Of a stretch of DNA of 64,000 nt, positions 54,518 to 64,000 are shown one piece after another (position 1 is the first letter of the stretch; each line of letters opens with the position of its first letter). The notes beneath the pieces were generated by a model that worked only from the letters and a program-made list of their open reading frames with translations, was not told the origin of the DNA and made no database searches. The DNA lies in contig NZ_JAEHGD010000001.1 of assembly GCF_016097405.1 (NCBI RefSeq), forward strand, positions 1,485,693-1,549,692, written 5' to 3'. This DNA is from a methane-oxidizing endosymbiont of Gigantopelta aegis (GTDB taxonomy: Bacteria > Pseudomonadota > Gammaproteobacteria > Methylococcales > Methylomonadaceae). Position numbers and translations under genes: made by a program.

Positions 54518-55803
54518 TCGACCGGCGCAGATTTTTGCATTTGAGTGGTGCGGCGTGTTTGGCGTCAATGACAGGTTGTGGTGCTACACGCCTCGCCTCA
54601 CCTTATTCGGCGCATGTCGTTGTGATTGGTGGTGGATTTGCCGGGGCGACAGCGGCCAAAACTCTGCGTTTACTTAATCCACATCTTAAAGTCACTTTAG
54701 TTGAAGCGAATGCGTATTATATGACCTGTCCAACCAGTAATTGGGTGTTGGCCGGCATTAAATCAATTCGGGATTTGCGTTTTGACTACCGTGCATTAAG
54801 CCAAAATTATGGGGTCAATATGATCATCGACAGAGTCACCGCTGTTGATGCTGCGCAGAAAACGGTGATATTGCAACGCGGAGACTGTTTGCACTATGAT
54901 CGGCTGATTATGGCGCCAGGGATTGATTTTGTGTGGGATGATATTGCAGGCTATGATGCCGAAATCGCCCAGCGTGTCCCACATGCCTGGCAGGCCGGGC
55001 CACAAACGCGCTTACTTTGGAGACAATTGCAAGCGATGCCGGATAATGGACTTATTGTATTGCTGGCGCCGCCGAATCCCTTTCGTTGCCCACCGGGGCC
55101 GTATGAGCGTGCTAGTCTGATGGCCTATTATTGTCAGCGTTATAAGCCTAAAGCCAAGATTCTGATTCTCGATCAGAAACGCAGCTTCTCCAAACAGAGC
55201 CTGTTTATTCAAGGCTGGCGTAGATTGTATGGTTATGGTGCAGATAACGGCCGGATCGAATGGCAGTCGATAACAGATAACCCGGTGGTTGCCTTAATGC
55301 CTAAAAATACCCTGGAAACTGATTTCGGTGACCGCTTCACGGCCGATGTGTTAAATATTATTCCGCGCCAAAAAGCTGGAAAAATTGCACAGTTAACCGG
55401 GCTTGCTGATGACAGTGGCTGGTGTCCTGTGACGCCTTTAAGCGCAGAATCAACCCGTATTCCCGGTATTCATGTGATTGGCGATGCCGCCACTTATGCC
55501 GGGATTCCGAAATCTGCCTTCGCCGCTAATTCCGAAGCGAAAGCTTGTGCTATGGCCGTCGTCGCCTTATTAAATGATGAGCTACCGCAGGCACCATTAT
55601 GGATGAATACCTGTTTCAGTCTACTATCGCCAAGTCAGGCCATTTCAGTCAGCATGGTGTATAAACTCAATAGTGCACAACAGATCGAGAAGGTGAAAGG
55701 CGCCGGTGGGGTATCGGTAAAAACCGATACGGCATCATTACAACATGAGTCTGAATTTGCGCGTCACTGGTATCAAAGCATTACTCGGGATACCTTTTCC
55801 TGA
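54514..55803 (+). CDS. fccB: Flavocytochrome c sulfide dehydrogenase, flavoprotein subunit
   Basis: FAD enzyme that oxidises sulfide in the periplasm; 429 residues. A twin-arginine-type signal begins RRRFLHLSGAACLASMTG. The FAD dinucleotide fold is VVVIGGGFAGATAAKTL (about 35-51), and GDAATYAGIPKSAFAANSEAK is typical of the family. Cys72 corresponds to the covalent FAD Cys42 of Allochromatium FccB, and Cys192 and Cys367 to its redox disulfide Cys161-Cys337 (spacings agree). It is coupled to the cytochrome by a 4-bp overlap. A detoxification or energy role is inferred. Confidence 0.9.
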   Translation: MIDRRRFLHLSGAACLASMTGCGATRLASPYSAHVVVIGGGFAGATAAKTLRLLNPHLKVTLVEANAYYMTCPTSNWVLAGIKSIRDLRFDYRALSQNYGVNMIIDRVTAVDAAQKTVILQRGDCLHYDRLIMAPGIDFVWDDIAGYDAEIAQRVPHAWQAGPQTRLLWRQLQAMPDNGLIVLLAPPNPFRCPPGPYERASLMAYYCQRYKPKAKILILDQKRSFSKQSLFIQGWRRLYGYGADNGRIEWQSITDNPVVALMPKNTLETDFGDRFTADVLNIIPRQKAGKIAQLTGLADDSGWCPVTPLSAESTRIPGIHVIGDAATYAGIPKSAFAANSEAKACAMAVVALLNDELPQAPLWMNTCFSLLSPSQAISVSMVYKLNSAQQIEKVKGAGGVSVKTDTASLQHESEFARHWYQSITRDTFS

Positions 55804-55813
55804 GCCTTATCAA

Positions 55814-58390
55814 CTATTCAGAGCGGGTCTCATTCGCCAGTGATTTTAATTGATACAGGAGATCCAATGCATCGCGCGGGCTTATATTATCTGGCTCGAT
55901 ATCTTGCAACAGACCGATTGCCGGGTGAAACTCCTGGCCGGAAAATAAATCCAGTTGATGTGAGCCGGCGTCGCTCTGTTGATTCAGATAGGATTGGTGT
56001 TCAAGCTGTTGCAGTTTTTCACGCGCTTTATGAATGACAACCTGTGGGACACCTGCTAATGCGGCCACTTGTAAGCCATAGCTTTGACTAGCCGGGCCAT
56101 CTTTAACCGCATGCAAAAAAATAATTTTGTCGCCATGCTCAACAGCATCTAAATGCACATTATGAATGGCGGAATGCTCCTCACTCAGTAACGTCAATTC
56201 AAAATAATGGGTAGCGAATAAGGTAAAGGCTTTGGTTTTTCGTACCAGATAATCGGCACAGGCCCAGGCTAGCGACAAGCCATCAAAGGTACTGGTGCCA
56301 CGGCCGACTTCATCCATTAACACCAGACTGTTGCGGGTTGCATTTTGTAGAATATTGGCGGTTTCCGACATTTCCACCATAAATGTCGAACGGCCGCTGG
56401 CCAGGTCGTCGGACGCACCGATACGGGTGAATATCTTGTCAATTGGCCCGCACACCACGGATTTCGCTGGTGCATAGCAGCCACTGTGTATCATCAATAC
56501 AATTAAGGCCGACTGCCGCATATAGGTGGATTTACCACCCATATTCGGGCCGGTAATCATTAGCATTTTACGTTGATTGGAAAATGAGAGATCGTTGGCG
56601 ACAAAGGGAATATCAGAAACCTGCTCGACCACCAGATGACGTCCGGCTTCGATTTCAATGCCAGCCTTATCGGTCAATTGTGGTTGACACAAGTTTAAAG
56701 TTTCGGCGCGTTCGGCGAAATTACTCAAGACATCCAATTCAGACAGTGCATCGGCGCAGCGCTGAAAATCGATAACCGATTCGGCCAATTTTTCCAACAA
56801 TTGCTCATAAAGATTTTTTTCAAAAGCCAATGCTTTCTCACGCGCGCTCAACACCTTATCTTCAAAGGCTTTTAATTCTTCGGTGATGTAGCGTTCGGCA
56901 TTTTTCAGGGTTTGTTTGCGGGTGTAATGCGGTGGCGCTTTGTCAGAATGCAATTTTGACATTTCGATATAGTAGCCATGCACCCGATTATATTTGACTT
57001 TTAAGGTCGTAATGCCGGTGCTTTCGCGTTCGCGCTGTTCCATTTCCAGCAAAAATTGATCGGCATTCTGACTGAGGTTGCGCAGCTCATCGAGTTCTGG
57101 ATGGAAGCCCGGTGCAATCACGCCGCCATCCCGAATCAGAACCGGTGGATTATCAACGATGGCCGATTCAAGCTCGGCCACCCATTCAGGCTGCTCGCGC
57201 AATTGTTGCGCCAGTTGTTTTAAATGAGGATTATCGATTTTCGATAATGCCTGCTGCAATGCCGGCAGTGCAGCCAATGTCGTTTTCAGGCTGATTAAAT
57301 CGCGTGGGCGTGCCGTTTTTAACGCGATACGCGCAGAAATACGTTCGATATCACCGGTTTGCCGCAGAATATCTTGAATCACCAGGTAGTGTTGTTGTGA
57401 TAATAATGATTCAACACAACTAAAGCGCTGATTTAAAATGTCCTGATTGCGTAAAGGCCGGTTGAGCCAGCGGCGTAGACAACGGCTGCCCATTGCCGTA
57501 CTGGTTTTATCGAGTACACCCAGCAGGGTAAATTCCAGATTGCCGCTGGGGTGATTGTCCAGCTCAAGATTGCGGCGGCTGGCGGCATCGAGCAGAATGC
57601 AGTCGCTATGATGTTCAACAGAAATCCCTTGAATGTGGGGCAGGGCGGTTTGCTGAGTGTCTTTGATATATTGCAACAAGCAACCGGCTGCACCGATGGC
57701 AATGTTTAAGCTTTCACAACCAAAGCCTTTTAAATCATGCACATTAAATTGTTTCAGAATCAGCGCAGTCGCTGAGTCAGTATCAAAATGCCAATGCGGA
57801 CGTTGACATAGCCCCGTGCGTTTTTTGAGAAATTCCGGTACCGGAATTTCTTCAGAATACAATATTTCAGCGGGATCAAGCCGCTGAATTTCAGCCATCA
57901 ACAAGGTTTCGTTCTCGACTTCTTGCAGGGTAAGCTTGCCACAGCTCAGGTTCAGCCAGGCCAGGCCGTAGCTGTTTTGTTGTTGATGGAAGGCTAATAA
58001 AAGAGTGTCTTTGCGGTCTTCTAGCAATGCCTCGTCGGTGACGGTCGCCGGCGTGATAATCCTGACGACTTTACGCTCGACAGGGCCTTTGCTGGTCGCA
58101 GGATCGCCGATTTGTTCACACATTACCACCGATTCGCCCTGTTTGAGCAGGCGGGCAATATAGCCTTCGGCAGCATGATACGGAATACCGGCCATCGGAA
58201 TGGGTTCACCCGCAGACTGGCCGCGACGGGTTAAGGTAATATCAAGAAGTTGCGCGGCCTTTTTGGCATCATCAAAAAACAATTCATAGAAATCCCCCAT
58301 CCGATAGAACACCAGATTATCCGGATGTTGGGCTTTGATGCGCAGGTATTGCTGCATCATCGGGGTGTGTTGGTTTTTTGATGGTTTCAT
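55814..58390 (-). CDS. mutS: DNA mismatch repair protein MutS
   Basis: Mismatch recognition ATPase, 858 residues, normal length. The mismatch-reading FYELF (Phe-x-Glu) is near residue 34. Connector, lever and clamp domains follow, then the ABC-type ATPase with GPNMGGKST (Walker A), [15 protein letters not shown] (signature/Walker B) and ATHYFELT. It converges on fccB with an 11-bp gap. With the nicking-type MutL at 15413 it completes a MutH-independent repair pair. Confidence 0.97.
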   Translation of the reverse strand: MKPSKNQHTPMMQQYLRIKAQHPDNLVFYRMGDFYELFFDDAKKAAQLLDITLTRRGQSAGEPIPMAGIPYHAAEGYIARLLKQGESVVMCEQIGDPATSKGPVERKVVRIITPATVTDEALLEDRKDTLLLAFHQQQNSYGLAWLNLSCGKLTLQEVENETLLMAEIQRLDPAEILYSEEIPVPEFLKKRTGLCQRPHWHFDTDSATALILKQFNVHDLKGFGCESLNIAIGAAGCLLQYIKDTQQTALPHIQGISVEHHSDCILLDAASRRNLELDNHPSGNLEFTLLGVLDKTSTAMGSRCLRRWLNRPLRNQDILNQRFSCVESLLSQQHYLVIQDILRQTGDIERISARIALKTARPRDLISLKTTLAALPALQQALSKIDNPHLKQLAQQLREQPEWVAELESAIVDNPPVLIRDGGVIAPGFHPELDELRNLSQNADQFLLEMEQRERESTGITTLKVKYNRVHGYYIEMSKLHSDKAPPHYTRKQTLKNAERYITEELKAFEDKVLSAREKALAFEKNLYEQLLEKLAESVIDFQRCADALSELDVLSNFAERAETLNLCQPQLTDKAGIEIEAGRHLVVEQVSDIPFVANDLSFSNQRKMLMITGPNMGGKSTYMRQSALIVLMIHSGCYAPAKSVVCGPIDKIFTRIGASDDLASGRSTFMVEMSETANILQNATRNSLVLMDEVGRGTSTFDGLSLAWACADYLVRKTKAFTLFATHYFELTLLSEEHSAIHNVHLDAVEHGDKIIFLHAVKDGPASQSYGLQVAALAGVPQVVIHKAREKLQQLEHQSYLNQQSDAGSHQLDLFSGQEFHPAIGLLQDIEPDNISPRDALDLLYQLKSLANETRSE

Positions 58391-58636
58391 TGAGTAGTGC
58401 GTGATTTATGTTTGTAAGATGAAAAAAGGGCAAATTTTAGCAAAATAGTGAGAGTCTGGCGCAAATATACGCCTCGTCGTATATGGATGCAGCTTGACAG
58501 TGGTTCATTGTTTATCGAGGGTAAGGGAAAAGGGAGAATGTCAGAGAAATGTCATGTGTGGAGAGTATAATGTCCCTATATTCAACTTGCTAAGTGAATA
58601 TGATAGAATTCACATATTTTTAAACGAGGTACAGCA

Positions 58637-58855
58637 ATGGCGAAAGAAGACCAAATTGAAATGGAAGGGAAAGTGATTGATACGCTTCCTAACACGATGT
58701 TCCGGGTGGAACTGGAAAACGGACATGTAATTACCGCACATATTTCCGGTAAAATGCGAAAGCATTATATCCGTATTTTAACGGGGGACAAGGTCAAGGT
58801 TGAGATGACGCCTTATGATTTGACCAAAGGCAGGATTACCTTCCGCATGCGCTAA
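58637..58855 (+). CDS. infA: Translation initiation factor IF-1
   Basis: A 72-residue S1-type OB-fold factor, [19 protein letters not shown] at its start, ending KGRITFRMR. Length and sequence are fully typical. The 246-bp gap before it (58391-58636) includes TATAAT at 58566-58571 but no convincing -35. The clpS-clpA pair is on the opposite strand beyond it, the usual neighbour arrangement. A 13-bp palindrome ATGCCC-T-GGGCAT straddles its stop. Confidence 0.97.
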   Translation: MAKEDQIEMEGKVIDTLPNTMFRVELENGHVITAHISGKMRKHYIRILTGDKVKVEMTPYDLTKGRITFRMR

Positions 58856-58998
58856 TAATGCCCTGGGCATAAAGCACATGCGGTGATAAAGGCCTGACAC
58901 GGCACCATTTTTGCACTGACGGGGAAAGTTACAATATTTCCTTTGTTTGTCAGATAAGTTTTAGTGATCATCAATCGAAAATAAAAATAGATGCTGCG

Positions 58999-61263
58999 TT
59001 AGTTTATTGGCATCAGGTCTTTGTTATCGATTGAAAAGGCCAAATCATCATTGTTAACGGTAACCTGGACGTGCCCGCCTTTGGCCAGTTTTCCGAACAG
59101 TAGTTCATTGGCTAATGGCTTTTTGATTTTTTCCTGAATCAGGCGACTCATGGGTCTTGCACCCATTTTAGGGTCGCAGCCATGTTCGGCCAGCCATAAT
59201 CTGGCGTCTTGATCCAGGCTTAAGGTGACATTCTTTTCGGCCAATACGGCTTCCAGTTCAAAAATAAATTTGTCGACAACCTGACCGACGATTGAAATAT
59301 CTAACGGCTTGAATTGAACGATGGCATCGAGCCGATTACGAAATTCGGGTGAAAAGCTTTTTTCAATCACCTTCATGCTATCGGTCGAATGATCCTGTTG
59401 GGTAAAGCCGATAGATGCACGACTGCCTTCTTCGGCGCCGGCATTGGTTGTCATGACTAGAATAATATTACGGAAATCGGCTTTCCGACCGTTGTTGTCG
59501 GTTAAGGTGCCGTGATCCATAATTTGTAACAGAAGATTAAATACATCAGGATGCGCTTTTTCCAGCTCATCTAGCAATAACACGGCATGCGGATGTTTGG
59601 TTACGGCCTCTGTCAAAAGGCCTCCCTGATCAAAACCGACATAGCCTGGAGGTGCGCCGATCAAGCGGGAAACGGTATGCCGCTCCATGTACTCTGACAT
59701 ATCAAAGCGAATCAGTTCAATGCCTAGGACTTTGGCTAATTGGCGGGTGACTTCAGTTTTACCTACACCTGTTGGTCCTGCAAACAGGAACGAGCCAATG
59801 GTCTTGCTGGTGTCGCGTAAGCCTGAGCGGGATAGTTTTACCGCATTAGCCAATTCGGATATGGCTTGATCCTGGCCAAAAACCAGCATTTTGAGATTAT
59901 TCTCAAGATTCTGCAATTTATCGATTTCGTTGGACGATACCGTTTGTACGGGAACTCGGGCAACTTTGGCGATAACTTCCTCAATATCACGACTGTCGAT
60001 CACTTTTTTACGCTTTTCCTGTTTAAACAAGCGTTGCCGCGCTCCTGCCTCATCGATAATATCGATGGCTTTGTCGGGTAAGTGACGATCTGTGATGAAG
60101 CGCGAAGATAATTCCGCAGCCTGTTTTAAAGCTTCCGCGGTGTAGCTTAAATCATGATGTTCTTCAAAACGCGATTTTAAGCCCTGCAGAATTTTAATGG
60201 TGTCTTCAACCGAGGGCTCCAGTACATCAATTTTTTGAAAGCGGCGGGCCAAGGCATGATCTTTTTCAAAAATGCCGCGGTATTCCTGATACGTTGTCGA
60301 ACCAATGCAGCGCAGCTGGCCGGAGGCGAGAACTGGTTTAATCAGGTTTGACGCATCCATTACGCCACCGGAGGTTGAGCCGGCACCGATAATGGTGTGA
60401 ATTTCGTCAATAAACAGAATCGAATGAGGTTCTTTTTTGAGTTGATTAACCAGCGCTTTAAGGCGTTTTTCGAAATCGCCGCGGTATTTTGTACCCGCGA
60501 CCAATGCGCCTAAGTCCAAGGAATAGATGACATTATCCAACAAAATGTCGGGAACATCCTCCTCGACGATGCGCTTGGCCAAGCCTTCGGCAATCGCAGT
60601 TTTACCAACGCCCGATTCGCCCACCAGTAATGGGTTATTTTTGCGGCGCCGACATAAAATCTGTATGGTGCGCTCGATTTCCTCTTCACGACCAATTAGC
60701 GGGTCGATTTTGCCAGCCAACGCTTCTTCATTCAAGTTAGTGGCATATTTTTCTAATGGGGTTTCCTGAATCGGTTGTGGCGCTGTTTCTGGTTCGGCAT
60801 GATGGTCAACAAAGTCTTCGTTGTTATCGTCGCTTTTAGCGATACCATGCGCCAGATAATTGACCACATCCAGTCGGGTGATGTTTTGTTTGCCCAATAA
60901 ATACACAGCATGGGAATCTTGTTCACTGAACAGGGCGACAAATAGATTTGCGCCGGTAACTTCTTTTTTCTCAGAAGCCTGAACATGAAATACGGCGCGT
61001 TGCAAAACACGTTGAAAGCCCAATGTGGGCTGAGTTTCCCGATGGACGCCTTCAGGAATTAAAGAGGCGGTTTCATCGATAAACTGATTGAGTTCAGCAC
61101 GCAAGGTTTTAATATCGCATGCGCAGGCCTTGAGAATAGGTTCAACCGTTTCATTATCCAGCAAGGCCAGGAGTAAATGTTCAACGGTTATAAATTCGTG
61201 TCGTTTTTGGTGTGCTGTCGTGAAAGCCGTATTCAGGGTGACTTCCAACTCTTTACTTAACAT
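58999..61263 (-). CDS. clpA: ATP-dependent Clp protease ATP-binding subunit ClpA
   Basis: Hsp100 unfoldase that feeds proteins to ClpP; 754 residues. An N-terminal ClpN domain (about 1-145) binds ClpS. D1 has GESGVGKT and VLFIDEIHT-like SILFIDEIHTI; D2 has GPTGVGKT and VLLLDELEKAHP. The C-terminal half contains GGLLTEAV before the sensor motifs. It starts three bases after clpS on the same strand. Confidence 0.96.
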   Translation of the reverse strand: MLSKELEVTLNTAFTTAHQKRHEFITVEHLLLALLDNETVEPILKACACDIKTLRAELNQFIDETASLIPEGVHRETQPTLGFQRVLQRAVFHVQASEKKEVTGANLFVALFSEQDSHAVYLLGKQNITRLDVVNYLAHGIAKSDDNNEDFVDHHAEPETAPQPIQETPLEKYATNLNEEALAGKIDPLIGREEEIERTIQILCRRRKNNPLLVGESGVGKTAIAEGLAKRIVEEDVPDILLDNVIYSLDLGALVAGTKYRGDFEKRLKALVNQLKKEPHSILFIDEIHTIIGAGSTSGGVMDASNLIKPVLASGQLRCIGSTTYQEYRGIFEKDHALARRFQKIDVLEPSVEDTIKILQGLKSRFEEHHDLSYTAEALKQAAELSSRFITDRHLPDKAIDIIDEAGARQRLFKQEKRKKVIDSRDIEEVIAKVARVPVQTVSSNEIDKLQNLENNLKMLVFGQDQAISELANAVKLSRSGLRDTSKTIGSFLFAGPTGVGKTEVTRQLAKVLGIELIRFDMSEYMERHTVSRLIGAPPGYVGFDQGGLLTEAVTKHPHAVLLLDELEKAHPDVFNLLLQIMDHGTLTDNNGRKADFRNIILVMTTNAGAEEGSRASIGFTQQDHSTDSMKVIEKSFSPEFRNRLDAIVQFKPLDISIVGQVVDKFIFELEAVLAEKNVTLSLDQDARLWLAEHGCDPKMGARPMSRLIQEKIKKPLANELLFGKLAKGGHVQVTVNNDDLAFSIDNKDLMPIN

Positions 61264-61266
61264 AAT

Positions 61267-61590
61267 TTAAGCCTCTTCCATTGCGCACATCAAAGGATGA
61301 TGATGTTCGCGCGAATATTCGTTAACGATATGGACTTTGGTTTCTGCCACATCTTTGCTATAGGTACCACAAACGCCAACACCTTGTGTATGAACTTGTA
61401 ACATGACCTGGGTGGCTTTTTCTTCGGACATGTGGAAAAAATCAGTCAGGATTTCAACCACAAAGTCCATTGGCGTAAAATCATCGTTTAACAGGATGAC
61501 CTTATACAGAGGTGGTTTTTTTAGTTCTGGTTTTGCCTCCTGTACAAGCAGACCACTATCGTTATCATGTAAAGGATTCGTGTCGGACAT
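61267..61590 (-). CDS. clpS: ClpA adaptor ClpS
   Basis: N-end-rule adaptor of 107 residues. The N-terminal tail (about 1-25) is flexible; the core has [23 protein letters not shown], the N-degron pocket, and [20 protein letters not shown]. It is translated just ahead of clpA (3-bp gap) and shares a divergent intergenic region (61591-61796) with the Nudix gene. Confidence 0.96.
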   Translation of the reverse strand: MSDTNPLHDNDSGLLVQEAKPELKKPPLYKVILLNDDFTPMDFVVEILTDFFHMSEEKATQVMLQVHTQGVGVCGTYSKDVAETKVHIVNEYSREHHHPLMCAMEEA

Positions 61591-61796
61591 CGTTTTATAT
61601 CGTCTGATTATTATTACCTAAGTCTTAAAATAGTGCTTTCAGATGAAAATTTCAATCTTTACAAACACAAAAATGACAATTCTTGTAAAATAGTTGTTGT
61701 TTAGTGTGTCATTCCAGCTTGTTTTTTGAAATACGCGGCAGGCACAGAATATGACTGTTTTAAATTCAAATCGTTCGCTAAAAAGTGGAGTCAGTT

Positions 61797-62249
61797 GTGG
61801 TTTGGAAGCCTCATGTCACGGTTGCTGCCGTGATTGAACAAAATCAGCGTTTTCTCCTGGTTGAAGAACAAACCTCAAGGGGCTTGGCTTTTAATCAGCC
61901 TGCAGGACATCTGGAAAACAATGAAGACTTGCTCGATGCAGTCAAGCGCGAAGTCAAAGAAGAAACCGCTTGGCGCTTTGAGCCAGATTATTTAATCAGT
62001 ACGCAGTTATGGCGGCGCTCAAGTACAGAGCCTACTTTCTTGCGGTTTTGTTTTGCAGGATATGTTCATTCCCATGATGCCAATCAAGCGCTGGATGATG
62101 GTATTTTGGCTGCACACTGGCTGAGTCGTGACGAGATTGCGCAAAAAAATAATTTACGTAGCCCTTTAGTGTTAGAAAGCATTGATGAATATCTGAATGG
62201 CGAGCGTTATCCTTTATCAATGCTGAAATCATTTATCGATTTAACATGA
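61797..62249 (+). CDS. nudJ: Nudix hydrolase (NudJ-like phosphatase)
   Basis: A 150-residue Nudix protein similar in layout to E. coli NudJ, an HMP-PP/nucleoside pyrophosphate phosphatase; it begins [14 protein letters not shown]. The Nudix box [20 protein letters not shown] is followed by TAW, where the consensus has xGU, so Ala replaces the usual Gly. The catalytic Glu residues are intact. GTG 61797 is chosen because GGAG lies six bases upstream; GTG 61785 is also in frame. It overlaps mnmA by 4 bp, as nudJ-mnmA do in E. coli. Confidence 0.87.
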   Translation: MVWKPHVTVAAVIEQNQRFLLVEEQTSRGLAFNQPAGHLENNEDLLDAVKREVKEETAWRFEPDYLISTQLWRRSSTEPTFLRFCFAGYVHSHDANQALDDGILAAHWLSRDEIAQKNNLRSPLVLESIDEYLNGERYPLSMLKSFIDLT

Positions 62250-63334
62250 GTAAACATATTATTGTCGGCATGTCGGGTGGCGTCGATTCGTCCGTCACAG
62301 CTTTGCAATTATTGGAACAGGGTCATCAAGTGACAGGACTGTTCATGAAAAACTGGGAAGAAGATGACGGCACCGAGTATTGTACGGCGATGGAAGACCT
62401 AGCCGATGCACAGCAGGTTTGCGATCGTTTGGGCATCCCGCTGAAAACGGTCAATTTCGCCGCAGAATACTGGGATGAGGTGTTTGAAGTCTTTTTATCG
62501 GAATTCAAACATGGCCGAACCCCGAATCCGGATATTTTGTGTAACAAACACGTTAAATTCAAAGCCTTTCTGGACTATGCGTTGGAAGACCTGAATGCCG
62601 AATATATTGCAACCGGGCATTATGCGCGTGTACGTGAAGTCGATGGGGAATTCCAATTATTGAAGGGCTTAGACCCTGGCAAAGAACAAAGTTATTTTTT
62701 GTACGCTCTAGGCCAGAAAGCGTTGTCCAAATCCTGGTTTCCCATTGGCCACTTGCATAAAACCGAAATTCGGAGACTGGCTGATAAAGCCGGTTTTGCC
62801 AATGCACGCAAAAAAGACAGCACCGGTATTTGTTTTATCGGTGAACGTAAATTCAAAGAATTTTTACAACGTTATCTGCCAACCCAACCCGGTGATATAA
62901 AAACCGATACAGGGCAGGTCATAGGACGTCATCAGGGCTTGATGTATTACACCCTGGGACAACGGCAGGGCTTGGGGATTGGCGGCGTTAAGAATGCGCC
63001 GGACGAGCCTTGGTATGTATTGGAAAAAGATTTGGATAATAATGTTTTAATCGTAGGGCAAGGGCATGAACATCCGATGATGATGCACTCCACGCTAGAG
63101 GCGATCAAACTGGACTGGTGTAATGACAGACCTTTGACAGAACCGATAAAATGCGCGGCCAAAACACGTTACCGTCAGGCGGATCAAGCCTGTCATGTCG
63201 AACCGATTGACGAAGACCGAGTCAAAGTGGTTTTTGACCGGCCGCAAAGAGCAATAACGCCCGGCCAATCTGTGGTTTTTTACCAGAACGAGGTTTGTCT
63301 AGGGGGCGGTATTATCGAATGCCGTTACAATTGA
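62246..63334 (+). CDS. mnmA: tRNA-specific 2-thiouridylase MnmA
   Basis: Adds sulfur to U34 of tRNA-Glu, -Gln and -Lys; 362 residues. The PP-loop is SGGVDSS (10-16). The catalytic cysteines are Cys99 ([11 protein letters not shown]) and Cys196 ([10 protein letters not shown]), matching Cys102 and Cys199 in E. coli. The ATG overlaps the Nudix stop by 4 bp. purB follows 28 bp downstream, the same order as in E. coli. Confidence 0.97.
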   Translation: MSKHIIVGMSGGVDSSVTALQLLEQGHQVTGLFMKNWEEDDGTEYCTAMEDLADAQQVCDRLGIPLKTVNFAAEYWDEVFEVFLSEFKHGRTPNPDILCNKHVKFKAFLDYALEDLNAEYIATGHYARVREVDGEFQLLKGLDPGKEQSYFLYALGQKALSKSWFPIGHLHKTEIRRLADKAGFANARKKDSTGICFIGERKFKEFLQRYLPTQPGDIKTDTGQVIGRHQGLMYYTLGQRQGLGIGGVKNAPDEPWYVLEKDLDNNVLIVGQGHEHPMMMHSTLEAIKLDWCNDRPLTEPIKCAAKTRYRQADQACHVEPIDEDRVKVVFDRPQRAITPGQSVVFYQNEVCLGGGIIECRYN

Positions 63335-63359
63335 TATTTATTTTTTTTAGACAGGATAG

Positions 63360-64000
<641 letters not shown>

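Noticed and set aside
58566-58571. TATAAT upstream of infA as a promoter
   Set aside because: No acceptable -35 at 16-18 bp; the true promoter could lie elsewhere in the gap.
58494-58676. A 60-codon frame overlapping infA
   Set aside because: It is out of frame with infA, starts in non-coding sequence and shows no family features.
58858-58870. Palindrome ATGCCC-T-GGGCAT at the end of infA as a terminator
   Set aside because: One-base loop and no T-run; it may be chance.

Overview
The window looks like chromosome of a gammaproteobacterium. The evidence is gene order: nnrDE-tsaE-amiB-mutL-miaA-hfq-hflX-hflK-hflC-hisZ-purA, miaB-phoH-ybeY-corC and rnr-rlmB are all gammaproteobacterial arrangements. 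A four-gene ABC set of the kind linked to PQQ alcohol dehydrogenases, a flavocytochrome c sulfide dehydrogenase and moderate GC would fit a methylotroph such as a Methylococcales methanotroph. That placement is an inference; no methane or methanol oxidation gene is present.

Layout. 1-2.9 kb: a diguanylate cyclase cut by the window edge, then zapE split by a remnant insertion sequence. 2.9-10.3 kb: a seven-gene V/A-type ATPase operon in the order B-D-I-K-E-DUF2764-A, with Na+-type ligands in the rotor subunit. 10.3-24.7 kb: dnaQ, then the nnrDE to purA housekeeping run, interrupted between amiB and mutL by an insertion sequence sitting inside a palindromic repeat. 24.9-29 kb: miaB, phoH, ybeY, corC and an opposing PilZ gene. 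29.1-32.8 kb: a PQQ-type ABC set of four genes (binding protein, YVTN propeller, ATPase, permease). 32.8-39.9 kb: dtd, metG, a hybrid-cluster-protein homologue with its ferredoxin partner, an HDOD gene and a nuclease. 40.1-45.5 kb: the tail of a polar-flagellum chemotaxis operon (motD-parA-parP-cheW-small ORF-DUF2802), with one insertion sequence inside motD and another between parP and cheW. 45.7-48.2 kb: a zinc uptake module (Zur box, TonB receptor, zur). 48.4-50.5 kb: two accessory genes, a GH19-type lysin and a secreted beta-helix protein. 50.8-64 kb: tRNA-Leu, rnr-rlmB, fccA-fccB, mutS, infA, clpS-clpA, a Nudix gene, mnmA and the start of purB.

The most unusual item is the hybrid cluster protein homologue at 35898-37580. 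It keeps the N-terminal 4Fe-4S cysteines and the His and Glu ligands, but all four cysteines that hold the hybrid cluster are replaced. Other points of note are the rotated V-ATPase gene order, a family of about 155-bp nested palindromes present twice in opposite orientation, and four copies of one IS5-family element. Those four copies form two sequence subtypes and disrupt zapE and motD.
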